Below are positions 1-10,185 of a stretch of 64,000 nucleotides of DNA, piece after piece. Under the pieces are notes generated by a model. The model did no database searches. It was not told the DNA's origin and worked only from the letters and a program-made list of their open reading frames with translations. The stretch comes from Physcomitrium patens (lineage: Eukaryota; Streptophyta; Bryopsida; Funariales; Funariaceae), in NCBI RefSeq assembly GCF_000002425.4, contig NC_037255.1:4877477-4941476 (forward strand), in the 5' to 3' direction. Numbering within the stretch: position 1 is the stretch's first letter; the number at the start of each line of letters is the position of its first letter. Both the position numbers and the translations under genes were made by a program.

Positions 1-365
1 ATTATAGAGGTACTATTTCTATGGCCATAAAAAAAGCCTATAATGAAGTTCAAAGTTTGCACCAAGAAGTTACATAGTTAAGAGAAGCAAGTAGATTAAA
101 TTTACAGCTAAATTTGAAGAATCTTACTACTATAAGTATAAAGGAAGCAATGATAAGTATGTCAAAGAAGTTTAATGGAATAAGAATTTTAACAATATGT
201 GAAGCTATATCTAAGGTTGCCTCATTTTTAATACCTTGATGGATTTATTTAAGTTGGATATTTAAGGAGGCAACCTTAGATATCTTTCTAAGTTAGAAAG
301 GTATAAGTCAAGCCATAGACACACTTTCTAAGTTTTTGGAAGCTTATTTGTCTGGGCCAAAGTTT
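1..365. other. Unassigned left-edge sequence
   Basis: I see no homology to the other elements here. Chromovirus copy E becomes recognisable only from about position 366, so this stretch may be an insertion into E's gag gene whose left end lies outside the window. It is AT-rich, has no long ORF, and contains a perfect 17-bp inverted repeat described separately. Confidence 0.3.
207..283. repeat. 17-bp perfect inverted repeat with 43-nt loop
   Basis: The arm ATATCTAAGGTTGCCTC (207-223) is exactly reverse-complementary to 267-283. Pairing stops at 206/284. The arms are less AT-rich than the flanks. It could be the core of a small foldback element or a transcribed hairpin; nothing else supports either reading. 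Confidence 0.6.
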
Positions 366-884
366 ATGCAAATTGACACAATATGTTTTAAATTTCTTAT
401 TGAACAAAAAAAGACTTCTTGTTTTTAAAAATATTTATGCCTATATTTTAAAAAATCCAAGGACATTGCTCAATATTATCTAAAGAAGTAATGTAATCAC
501 AAAATGAAGAACATGGATACTAAAGAAGATGATATGTCCAAAAATAAGTTTTTTCAACTATAATAGAGATTATGCAGCTGCAATCTTATATGACATCTAA
601 TAAAGATTATATTTTTTCCTCAGATCTCTTATCTTATTTCATAATAGAAGTGTTTTTAGAATAAAAAATTATAAGATATTAGCCTTATTAGATTTAAGAG
701 CCTCAATTTATTTAATAGAAAAAAATAAAAATTATCCTTCATTAAGAAAATCAAATTTATCTATATAAAAGTAATAGATAGTTGTTTATTGTCTTTTAAA
801 GATATTATACATAAAATTATTTCTTTAGATGTAGTAATTAGTGGTCATAATAGTATAGTAATATTTAATGTGATTAGACTTCTT
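366..884 (+). mobile_element. Chromovirus copy E, left segment (gag end to protease)
   Basis: This is a heavily decayed Ty3/gypsy fragment in plus orientation. From about 366 it lines up with intact copy A around 5365-5890, which is the end of gag with its zinc knuckle, the gag/pol junction and the aspartic protease. Most differences are C-to-T or G-to-A. The segment stops at 884, where copy C begins, and resumes at 18140 exactly where the protease sequence would continue. TTCTT at 880-884 and 18140-18144 is the likely target duplication. The 5' LTR and most of gag lie outside the window or were replaced. No usable ORF remains. Confidence 0.75.
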
Positions 885-1440
885 TGTGAATAACAAGAAT
901 CTGATAAAAGCAAATAATTAAATAAGACCTTTTTCAAAGAAGTATGATAAAATAAAAATAAAGAAATATGTATATTAACAGGAAACTAGAATGGCTATTG
1001 CCAAAAGATAAGAAAATTAAAGACTCTTGAATCTAGATTAAAGCAAGAAAGGAGTTGACAAGAATAAAAAAGGCTTTATTCTTGCCTCTATATATACTAT
1101 CCACCTATAAGCTACGTGGTGACATTCTATAGGACCTCCAACATGTGTTGACTTTGCAAGCAACATGTCTTAACTTGCAAGGCAAGTTTTCTATGTGTGT
1201 ACTATATAGTTAGCTTGTTCCATAAGTTATTCATATGTATGACACATAGTTAACTTGTTGATGAAATTTCTAATCTAAAAGTCAATTATAAACATGTATA
1301 AAGTTAAAAATCGTATCTATAAAGCTTCTAAAAAACTTTTTTAGAAGATATTATAAAATTAATCTATTTTTATTTATTTTTTATTTACTTCTATCTAATC
1401 CTATAGATAATTATTAACATAAATATGTATATCTATGATA
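885..1440 (-). repeat. 3' LTR of chromovirus copy C
   Basis: It lines up along its length with the LTRs of A and B in reverse orientation. It begins TGTGAATAACAAG where B has TGTCAAGGACAAG, and ends at CTATGATA where B has CCGTGACA. The TATA-containing stretch and the primer motif, ATTCTTGTCAA on the minus strand (1055-1065), are kept. Confidence 0.8.
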
Positions 1441-1481
1441 TTATCCCTCTTTTTAGGGACGAGTTCTATAAGATAGACTCA

Positions 1482-1904
1482 TTATATATTGAAGAAATTT
1501 AAGATGTGACAAATTATATTTGTTATATACTTTGATCTTTATTCTCTTTAAGAATAGTTGATAGGTCTTCTGAACCATTGATAATGTTCCATATTAAGGT
1601 GAAAAGATCACCCTTTTATTTGATTGTTGTTGAGGCCTTTATAACTTTCTTCAAATAAAACATTTAGAATACTATTAGAAGTTGTTCCTACTTCTAATAA
1701 GATCACCAAACATTGGGAGTCTCTTCTAAGGCCGTGATACCAAACACATTGTATCTCACCATCTATTCAAAGAAGAACATGTTGTTTTTAAAGATCTTTA
1801 TTTCAATTACATTGTCTTGAAGGTTAAAACTATATTAGTGTCTCATTTGGCAAGTCAATAAACAACAGCTCTTGAGTTGAATCCAATGGTTGTTGGTTCT
1901 CTAT
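1482..1904 (-). pseudogene. Extra 3' ORF of copy C (decayed)
   Basis: This corresponds to the 141-codon ORF that follows pol in A and B. The ATG position reads ATA here and the stop position reads TAA, giving 423 nt, exactly the length in A and B, so there is no net indel despite many substitutions. I do not recognise the protein family. It lies between the end of pol and the 3' LTR, the place where some LTR elements carry an env-like or accessory gene. Confidence 0.6.
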
Positions 1905-1984
1905 CTCTTTAATATTACAATATATAGAAAAGCTACAAACAAAGATAAAAGATAGAATATTATCTTTTCTCGATCTTATTTTTT

Positions 1985-3687
1985 TTATTACAAAGATTTT
2001 TTATTCTTTATTTAGATTTTGATGGATATCATTGATGAAAAGCTTCAATTTTCTTTGCTATATTTACAAGATTTTTTTTTTGGCTCCCTTGTATGTTCAT
2101 TAATATTATATTTGTATCAATTAATAAGAAATTTTAATCTATTTTGGTACCTTTTTGAGTCTAAGATCTCTTCTATATCAAATTTTTCATTATTATCCAC
2201 TTCTATAGGAAGAAGTAGCACTTGTTTTCTCCTTAGTATGTTCATTGTTTTGTATGATTCAAGAAACAATACATAGAACATAAGGTGGAACTTCAATGAC
2301 TTCAGTAGATATAATTAGTAAGCAATTGAATTGATTTTTTTACAAATAATAAAAGATTCAAATTTATAATAGTTTAGCTTATTTTAATAATAAATAGTCT
2401 TGATATTACAACAAAGTAATCATATCTTGTTACCAATGTTGAAAAAATCTACTATTATAAATTTAAAATCATACAAACTTTAGATTGAAAGATTTATAAT
2501 AAGATCAATAGAAATAAAAGACCATAGTTGTTTGAGTATGAATAATGGTTGGAAAAATTTATAAGATCAATGATGAGGAATTTTTGACCTTAAACAAATG
2601 TCACATGACTAGACAAAGTCTTTCACTACTTTTTGTATTTGCAGCCACCAAAAATCTTTGGATATAAGCTCTAAAGTCTTATGGTATCTAAAATGTCCAG
2701 CCTCTAGAAAGTCATGATATTCGTAAAGAACACATAGACATATTCATTCTTTTGGAATATATAGATATCTTTTGAAATTGAATAGATTATTTTTAAACTT
2801 AAATTTGGAAGCATCATGAGATTTAAAAGAAATTCTTTTGATATCATAAATAAGAAGATTAAAGGACATATTTGATTGAATTTGTTTAATAAAAGTTGAA
2901 TCAACAATCAATGTTGATTTTATTGCTTGAAGATGAAAATACTTTGGCTTTAAGAAAATTTGTCTTTGTTGATCAAAAAATATGTTTCTTTCTTTTGATG
3001 TCAGAGAAGAATGTATAAAAAAGACATCTGACAAATCTTGTTGTTTTTTGGATCAATAAGCAATCTTAAAATCAAATTTTGACAAAGAAATATTCTAACT
3101 AGTTTTGTAAAAATTTAAAACATGTATTAAAATAAAATTTTAAAAATTCTTAAGGTTTATATAAATAATGATTGGATTAGAAGTACCTTTTAGATAATGA
3201 AGTAAAATTTATCAAAGGTAGCATAAGAAATTTATTATTTTTTTCTATTTATGATAATACAACACTCAAAGCAAACTCTAATGCATTTTTTCTATAAAGA
3301 ATCACTTAGAAAAGTGAATGCAATACAAGATTGGTGCAAAAATAAAGTTTGTCTTTAAAACTTCAATTTTTGATTCTATATCTTGATTTTATTGAAGTTT
3401 GTCTTTATAAATCAAATGTATAAGTGGAGCTACAACTTGAAATTAGTCCTTCATGAAGATTCAATAATAATTGGCAAATCTCAAAAAGCATTGGACATCT
3501 CTAACTATTTTTGAAATCTTCTAATGCATAATAGTTTGAATTTTCTTAGGATCTATTATAAATCCATCATTTGAAATGATGTATCTTAGAAATTTGACTC
3601 AACTAGTGTGAAATATACACTTTTCTATCTTAATATAGAGTCCTTCATTTCTTAGTTTTTGAAACTGTAGAATAAATAAATAAACTT
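1985..3687 (-). pseudogene. pol of copy C, C-terminal part (chromodomain, integrase, RNase H, part of RT)
   Basis: Read on the minus strand, this follows pol of B from the pol stop back through the chromodomain (about 2000-2290), a shortened integrase (about 2340-3060) and RNase H into the reverse transcriptase thumb, ending near 3687 where X is inserted. Integrase sequence is missing at about 2455, joining the end of the integrase tail to its catalytic core. Stops and indels are frequent. Confidence 0.7.
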
Positions 3688-3785
3688 TGTGATAAGTTAC
3701 TGGTTGGTTATTGATAACCTTGAAAATTAGACTGATGGTTAGGCATTTTAGTTGGTAACAGTAGGTTGTTAGTGGAATAAATGGT
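3688..3785 (+). repeat. Solo-LTR-like element X, left part
   Basis: This is the 98-nt piece between copy C and element A. It starts TGTGATAAG at the point where C's reverse transcriptase breaks off. Its last five bases, ATGGT, are the target duplication of A. With 10186-10767 it forms one unit of about 680 nt once A is removed. Confidence 0.5.
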
Positions 3786-4348
3786 TGTCTCGGACATAAT
3801 CATGTAAGCTAATAATTACATATACAAATAGGTAGAAGTAAGTAAAAGTAGATAAAAGTAAGTAAATTCTATAGTATTTAATATGGAAGCTTCCTAGAAG
3901 CTTTATAGATACTGCTTTGACTTCATAAGTGTCTTTAATTGACTTTTTGGATTAGAAACGTGGTCAACAAGTTGGCCGTGTGTCACACATGTTGTTAACT
4001 TGAAGATCAAGCTAATTATGTGGCCCACACGTAGAAGAACTTGCCTTGTAAGTCAAGGCATGTGTCCTACAAAGTCAACACATATTGGAAGTCCTATAGA
4101 ACGTTGCCACGTAGCCCCTAGTTAGATAGTATATATAGAGATAAGAGTGAAGGCTTCTTCACTCTTATCAACTCCTTTCTTGTTTCTAGTCTAGTTTCAA
4201 GGGTCTCTAGTTTTCTTGTCTTTTGGCAATAGCCATTCCAGTTTCTCTTTCAATATATATACTTGTTTATATATATATTTTGTTACCTCTCTTTGAGTGA
4301 AGGCTCACTTATCTGAATTGTTTTTTCATTGAATTCTTGTCCTTGACA
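3786..4348 (+). repeat. 5' LTR of copy A
   Basis: It matches 9620-10180 closely along its whole length. It starts TGTCTCGG (mutated from TGTCATGG) and ends CCTTGACA. It carries the TATA box and predicted RNA start. It is rich in short palindromes. Confidence 0.92.
4130..4171 (+). promoter_or_regulatory. LTR promoter: TATA box, palindrome and predicted RNA 5' end
   Basis: TATATATA lies at 4130-4137. A 13-bp perfect palindrome (4140-4152 and 4157-4169, 4-nt loop) follows. The usual spacing of about 30 nt puts the RNA start near 4161, where ACTCTTATCAA begins. In the 3' LTR the same place reads ACTCTTGTCAA (9995-10005), the exact complement of the sequence just after the 5' LTR. The start site is inferred, not measured. 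Confidence 0.6.
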
Positions 4349-4350
4349 GA

Positions 4351-4361
4351 TTGACAAGAGT
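4351..4361 (+). other. Primer-binding site of copy A, self-complementary type
   Basis: TTGACAAGAGT starts 2 nt after the LTR end. It is the reverse complement of ACTCTTGTCAA at the predicted RNA start of the family (3' LTR 9995-10005; one mismatch in the 5' LTR). Eleven-nucleotide self-complementarity right after the LTR is the Tf1-type self-priming layout. No TGG of a normal tRNA-primed site is found here. Copy B has the same arrangement. Confidence 0.65.
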
Positions 4362-4560
4362 ACACCTACAATATCAGAGCTTTGTCTAATCTTGATTAAG
4401 AGTGGATTACCCCTTTCTCTTGATAAGATATAAGCATATTAGAAGTTGCAGATTACCCTCTTCTAAACTGATATTATGCTTAGTATTTTCTTTGTTCTCA
4501 AGTCCTCTCTTCTATTTGTCTTGAGCGATATTAGACATCTTCTCTCTTCTAAGTGTTATC

Positions 4561-5493
4561 ATGGCAGAACTTGTTGAAATGAAGAGTGCAATAGCACAAA
4601 TACAAGAGCAATTGAGGGAGTTAATGCTTGCGATGCATCAACTCAATTTACCACCACAAGGAGCAACAAGATGGACAGGAAGTGAAGATATAGAAATGGT
4701 TGGAGCTGCTTCAACATCTGCACCAAACCATGTCCTTTCTCCTATGGTGGAACGTCCTTCAAATGTTAGAGAACCAAGAATTGTCCTACCCGAGAAGTTT
4801 GATGGTACCAGATCCAAGTTTCGAGGATTTATCAATCAAATACAACTTGTGATTGAACTTCAACCCCAAAGCTATCCAACTCCAGTATCGTAAGTTAGAT
4901 TCATTGATACGCTTCTTTCAAGTTCAGCACTATCATGGTTTTTATCTTTTCTTGAATGACGAGATCCAATATTGGATAATCTAGAGGCTTTTTTGGCAGA
5001 GTTTCGATCCATGTATGGAGAACATGATGTAATTCATGTTGCAACCAATAAGATCCATATTTTACGACAAGGCAATCGATCAGTAACGTTATATGCTTCA
5101 CAATTTTGACAACTTGTAACTGATATCAAGTGGGATGATGTTGCACTTATTAGCCAATTTCTCTATGGATTACAATATGAGGTAAAAAAATTAATGCTCA
5201 ACTTACCTGATCCTCAAACATTAAGTCAAGCAATTGACTTTGCTGTGAAGTGCGACAATCACCTTTTTGAATTCTGATCTAAGAACCGTACAAGTGGACC
5301 TCAACGTTACTATAATTCAATGGCAATACCAACACCTCTTCAACACATACATTCGGAAGTAGAAGATATGCAAATTGATGCAGTACGTTTCAAACCTCTT
5401 ACTGAGCAAGAAAAGACTCGTCGTCATCAAGAAGGATTATGTTTATATTGTGGAGAACTAAAGCACACTGCTCAACATTGTCCAAAGAAATGA
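4561..5493 (+). pseudogene. gag: gag of copy A (capsid and nucleocapsid), in-frame stops
   Basis: It is 311 codons in one frame, the same length as in B. The N-terminal helical region is followed by a retrotransposon gag core (about codons 90-230) and one zinc knuckle, CLYCGELKHTAQHC (C-x2-C-x4-H-x4-C), near the C-terminus. Stops lie at 4891 (TAA), 4957 (TGA), 5107 (TGA) and 5275 (TGA). The first three are at the same codons in B and C; the last is CGA in B. The terminal TGA (5491-5493) overlaps the pol ATG as ATGA. The ATG at 4561 is chosen because it starts a reading frame conserved in A, B and C, 210 nt downstream of the LTR. Confidence 0.85.
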
Positions 5494-8400
5494 CGCAATC
5501 ACAAAATGAGGAGTATGGCTATGAAAGAAGACAATATGTCAGAAAACGAGTTTGTCCAGCTACAATAGGGACCGTGCGGTTGGAACCTTGTACAACTTCT
5601 AGTAAAGATCCTATTCTTTCCTAAGAGCCCTCTCCTTGTTTTATATTAAATGTTATTTTAGGACCTAAATATTACAAAGTCTCTACCTAGTTAGATTCAG
5701 GAGCCTCAGCGTGTTTTTTAGATGAAGAATTTACTAAAAGACATAGCATATCTTTAGTAAAGAAAACTAAACCTGTTCATGTAGAAGTCATAGATGGTTG
5801 TCCATTATCTTCTGGAGATATTACTTACGAAATTCTTCCTATAGAAGTAATAATTAATAGTCATAATAGTTTTGTAGTATTTAATATGATTAGATCTCCC
5901 TCTAATCCAGTCATTTTAGGTTTATCGTGGTTAGAAAAATACAACCCTCAAATAGATTGGATTTTCCGAACTCTTACTTTCTCTAAAAGTATAACTAATA
6001 GTATAGTTAATCAAGTAGAGAGTCATAAGTCCAATTCAATTAAACCCGTATTTATAGGTGTAAAAGCTTTCTTACATGCTGCTATGAAAGAATCACCATA
6101 TATTATTTATGCCACACCCATTTCTACTGGTGAAAAGACTTCAAGTGGTATTCCAAGCAATTATCAAGAATTTTAAGATGTATTTGAAAAAAAGAATGCG
6201 GATACACTCCCGGAACATCATCCCTATGATTGCTCAATTGACCTTCAAGAAGGAGCACAACCGCCATTCGGACCAATCTACAGTTTATCGCAAAATGAAT
6301 TGGCTGAACTCAAGGAGTATATTGAAGAAAATCTAGCCAAGAATTTCATATGCCATTCTAAATCTCCGGCAGGAGCTCCAATTCTATTTGTGAAGAAAAA
6401 AGATGGATCATTGCGGATGTGTGTTGATTATCGAGGACTCAACAAGATTACCATCAAGAACAGGTATCTACTATCTTTAATATCTGAACTTCTTGATCAG
6501 CTGAATCTAGCTAAGATCTATACAAAAATAGATCTTCGGGGAGCATACAATCTAGTACACATCAAAGAAGGAGATGAATGGAAGATTGCGTTTCGAACTA
6601 GGTATGAACATTTTGAATACAATGTCATACCTTTTGGACTTACAAATGCACCAGCAGCTTTTCAACATTTAATGAATGATATTTTTCGAGAGTTTTTGGA
6701 CGATTTTGTTGTCTGTTATCTAGACGACATCTTGATCTATTGTAAGAATCCAGAAGAACATGAACTTCTTGTTCGTCGTGTATTACAAAAATTAAGAGAT
6801 ACAGGACTCTATGCCAAGATAGAAAAGTGTGTATTCCACACTACTCAAGTCAATTTCTTAGGTTACATCATTTCAAATGATAGACTTATAATGGATCCTA
6901 AGAAAGTTCAAACTATTATAGATTGGAAGATCCCAAAAATGGTAAGAGATGTCGAATTTTTTTTAGGATTTGCCAACTACTATCGGATCTTCATCAAAGA
7001 CTTCTCTCGAGTTGCAGCTCCACTTACACGTTTGACTTGTAAAGACAAACTCCAATGGAATCAAGAAACGGAAGTTGCTTTTGAATCTTTGAAGACAGCG
7101 TTTGTTTCTGCACCAATCGTGTATCGTGTTGATTTTTCCAAAGCATTATTTATGGAAACACATGCATTAGACTTTGCTCTGGGTGTGGTTTTATCACAAT
7201 TGGGAACAGATGACAAACTTCATCTAGTAGCCTTTCATTCAAGAAAATTCTCAGCAGCAGAAATTAATTATGAGATCCACGACAAAGAACTTCTTGCAAT
7301 TGTGGATTCTTTTCAAGAATGGCATCATTATCTAGAAGGCGCTTCTAAACTAGTCACTGTGTATACGAATCACAAGAACCTCGAATATTTTATATTAGCA
7401 TGCATATTAAATCATTGCCAAGCTCGTTAGAACATGTCTTTATCAAGATTCGTGTTCATCATCACTTATTGGCTACGAAAACAACAAGGTTTGTCTGATG
7501 CCTTATCTAGACATTCTTATCTTGCACCAAAAGAAGGAGATGCAGCTTTTGAACAATAAAGAATAGTTCTCTTGAAGTTAGAGCAATTTCATCTTCGAGC
7601 AATAACATCAACATTGATTGTTGATTTAACTTTTCTTAAGCAAGTTCAATTAAGTATGTCTTCAGACCCTCTTGTTGATGATATCAAGAATAATTTTTCT
7701 AAATCTCATGATCTCTCTAAATTTGAATTCAAGAACAACCTACTCTATTTCGAAAGAGGCCTATATGTTCCAGAAGGAGAAGCACGTTTACGTGTTCTTT
7801 AAGCTTGTCACGACTTTCCAGCAGCAGGACATTTTGGATATAATAAGACTTTAGAGCTGATATCTAGGGATTTTTGGTGGCCTCAAATGTGGAAGGCAGT
7901 TAAAGATTTTGTACAATCATGTGATGTTTGCTCAAGATCGAAAACTCCTCGTCATCGATTTTTTAGACTTCTTCAGCCATTACCCATTCTAGAACAACCA
8001 TGGTCTTCTGTTTTTATGGACTTCATCATGGATCTTCCAATCTCAGGTTCTTATGACTCTATATTCATGATAGTAGATTGTTTTACCAAGATGGCACATT
8101 TTGTACCATGTACAAAATCTATCACATGTGAAGAAAAAATTAAGCTCTTTCTTGACAATATCTATCGCTATTATGGATTATCCAAGGATATTATATCAGA
8201 TAGGAGAACTCAATTTGTATCAAGATTTTGGTGGAGTCTTTTCAAGATTCTTAAAGTGGATATAAAACTATCTTCGGCATTCCATCCTCAAATTGATGGA
8301 CAAATGGAGCGTGTTAATTAAGTTTTGGAGCAATATTTAAGATGTACTATTAATTACCAACAAGATGATTAGACAACTCTTTTGCCATTGGCAGAGTTTG

Positions 8401-9050
8401 CTTACAATAACACGGTACATTCTTCTACAAAATAAACACCTTTCTTTGCTAATTATGGTTATCATCCACGACTTGATACTTTTGACTTTTCAAAAGTTGA
8501 TAATCTTGTTGTGAAAGATTTGGCAATTCATTTATTAGAGCTACATGCAACAATGAAGGCGCAGTTAAAAGAGACTTAAGAACAACAAAAGGTCAATGCG
8601 GATGTCTATCGAATAGAACAACCATCATTCATCTTGGGTGATAAGGTATGGCTACTTTGTCGCAATATCAAGACCACTCGTCCTTGTGACAAGTTGCACT
8701 ATCGAAGGTTGGGACCATTTTCTATTTCTGCACAAATCAATCCAGTTGCATATCATTTATATCTACCGGAGTCAATGAAAATCCATCTAGTATTCCACGT
8801 GTCTCTTCTTGAACCATACAAGACAGTGGACATACCAAGAAGACGACAAGCTCCACCTCCTCCTATAGAAGTGGACAATAATGAAGAGTTTGAAGTAGAA
8901 GAAGTCTTAGATTCAAGGCGGTGCCGAAATAAATTAGAATATCTTGTCCATTGGTGCGGATATGGTATTAGTGAACGCACATGGGAGCCAATAAAGAAAC
9001 TTACAAATGTAGCAAAGGCGGTGGAGGCTTTTCATCGACGACATCCATGA
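5490..9050 (+). pseudogene. pol: pol of copy A: protease, RT, RNase H, integrase, chromodomain
   Basis: One frame runs from the ATG at 5490 to 9050 without any frameshift. Protease DSG is at 5694-5702, reverse transcriptase YLDD at 6717-6728, RNase H about 7150-7420, integrase zinc-binding Cys pair near 7920, and integrase core with its D, D and E around 8017, 8198 and 8305. A chromodomain follows (about 8883-9047, ending with the typical Y-L-V-H-W and R-T-W-E-P blocks). Ten in-frame stops break it: 5622, 5688, 6174, 7428, 7557, 7800, 8319, 8370, 8433 and 8577. Those at 8319, 8433 and 8577 are also in B. Several others are CAA or CAG codons in B, so they arose by C-to-T. A 1-nt loss near 9047 truncates the normal end, which B keeps. 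Confidence 0.88.
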
Positions 9051-9155
9051 AATCAAGATGAAAACCTTCTTTATAAAAGAAACAACATCTAGGCAATATA
9101 ACATTCTACTTTCAATTCTTGTTTGTAGCTTCTTTGTAGTAGTGATGCTGAGGAG

Positions 9156-9578
9156 ATGGAGAACCAACAACCAGTGGATTCGACTCAAGAGCCTTCATTT
9201 GCTGACCTACCGAATGAGATATTATGATTGTCACAACCTTCATTATGATGCAATCGAGATAAAGATCTTCAAGAACGACATGTTCTTCCTTGAATAGATG
9301 GCGAGATACAATACGTTTGGTATCACGATTTGGGAAGGGACTCTCAATGTTTGGTGATTATGCTAGAGATAAGAACAACTCTTGATCGTGTTCCAAATAT
9401 TCTATTCGAAGGAAGTTACGAAGGCCTCAACAATGATCAAATAACTGGGTGGTCTTTCCGCCCTGGTATGGGACACTACCGATGGTTGAGAGGCCCTATC
9501 AATCATCTTCAAAGAGAGCAAAGATCAGAGTATGTGGCCAATACAATTTGTCACATCATAGATTTCCTCGACATATGA
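9156..9578 (+). pseudogene. Extra 3' ORF of copy A, function unknown
   Basis: It is 141 codons from ATG 9156 to TGA 9576-9578, lying between pol and the polypurine tract. Three in-frame stops interrupt it here. B has the same ORF with a single stop near the start. C keeps the same 423-nt length and J has a decayed version. Old copy E lacks it. The better conserved half has motifs such as F-E-G-S-Y-E-G-L and a repeated Trp-Arg pattern. No membrane segment, signal peptide or known domain is evident. It could be an accessory protein of the element or captured sequence. Confidence 0.65.
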
Positions 9579-9605
9579 TGACCGCTCCTCATAGAACTCG
9601 TCCCT

Positions 9606-9619
9606 AGAAGGGGGGGTAA
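9606..9619 (+). other. Polypurine tract of copy A
   Basis: AGAAGGGGGGGTAA lies directly before the 3' LTR, as expected for plus-strand priming. E has AGAAGGGAAGTAA and B, on the minus strand, AGAAGGGGAGGTAA at the same place. Confidence 0.85.
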
Positions 9620-10180
9620 TGTCATGGACATAATCATATAAGCTAGTAATTACATATACAAATAGATAGAAGTAAGTAAAAATAGATAAAAGTAAGTAAA
9701 TTCTATAGTATTTAATATGGAAGCTTCCTAGAAGCTGTATAGATGCTGCTTTGACTTCATAGGTGTCTTTAATTGATTTTTTGGATTAGAAACGTGGTCA
9801 AGAAGTTGGCCATGTACCACACATGTTGTTAGCTTGAAGATCAAGCTAACTATGTGGCCCACACATAGAAGAACTTACCTTGTAAGTCAAGGCATGTGTC
9901 CTACAAAGTCAACACATATTAGAAGTCCTATAGAACGTCGCCATGTAGCCCCTAGTTAGATAGTATATATAGAGACAAGAGTGAAGGCTTCTTCACTCTT
10001 GTCAACTCCTTTCTTGCTTCTAGTCTAGTTTCAAGGGTCTCTAGTTTTCTTGTCTTTTGGCAATAGCCATTCCAGTTTCTCTTTTAATATATATACTTGT
10101 TTATATATATTTTGTTACCTCTCTTTGAGTGAAGGCTCACTTGTCTGAATTGTTTTTTCATCGAGTTCTTGTCCTTGACA
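9620..10180 (+). repeat. 3' LTR of copy A
   Basis: It runs from TGTCATGGACA to TCCTTGACA, an 8-of-9 inverted terminal match. It keeps the consensus primer motif ACTCTTGTCAA at 9995-10005 and a second palindrome, a 10-bp arm pair with a 3-nt loop at 9828-9850. Confidence 0.92.
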
Positions 10181-10185
10181 ATGGT

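Larger units (their letters stand above)
3786..10180 (+). mobile_element. Chromovirus copy A, complete with both LTRs (Ty3/gypsy, sushi/Tf1-like)
   Basis: This is a 6395-bp LTR retrotransposon flanked by a perfect 5-bp duplication ATGGT (3781-3785 and 10181-10185). The LTRs are 563 and 561 bp, with ends TGTC and GACA. Order: 5' LTR, primer-binding site, gag, pol (protease, reverse transcriptase, RNase H, integrase, chromodomain), extra ORF, polypurine tract, 3' LTR. Gag and pol each stay in one frame with no frameshift, broken only by in-frame stops, so this is among the youngest copies here. The reverse transcriptase, integrase and chromodomain resemble the sushi/Tf1-type chromoviruses known from fungi, vertebrates and mosses rather than the usual seed-plant clades; this is by eye. 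Confidence 0.92.

Noticed and set aside
2019..2276. Plus-strand ORF of 85 codons
   Set aside because: It is antisense to the chromodomain of copy C.
4369..4380. Possible tRNA-iMet primer-binding site (TATCAGAGC) in copy A
   Set aside because: It is 20 nt away from the LTR end and lacks the TGG start. The 11-nt self-complementary site directly after the LTR explains priming better. It may be an evolutionary remnant.
4890..5153. Intron in gag removing the three shared stops (GTAAGT donor at 4890, in-frame AG acceptor at 5152-5153)
   Set aside because: Splicing would remove all three stops in frame, but also the conserved core of the gag domain. I regard it as chance unless RNA reads show it.
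5490..9050. Reassigned genetic code (TAA/TAG read as Gln)
   Set aside because: Stops replace Gln, Trp, Arg and Leu codons and differ between copies. All three stop codons are involved. Decay is simpler.
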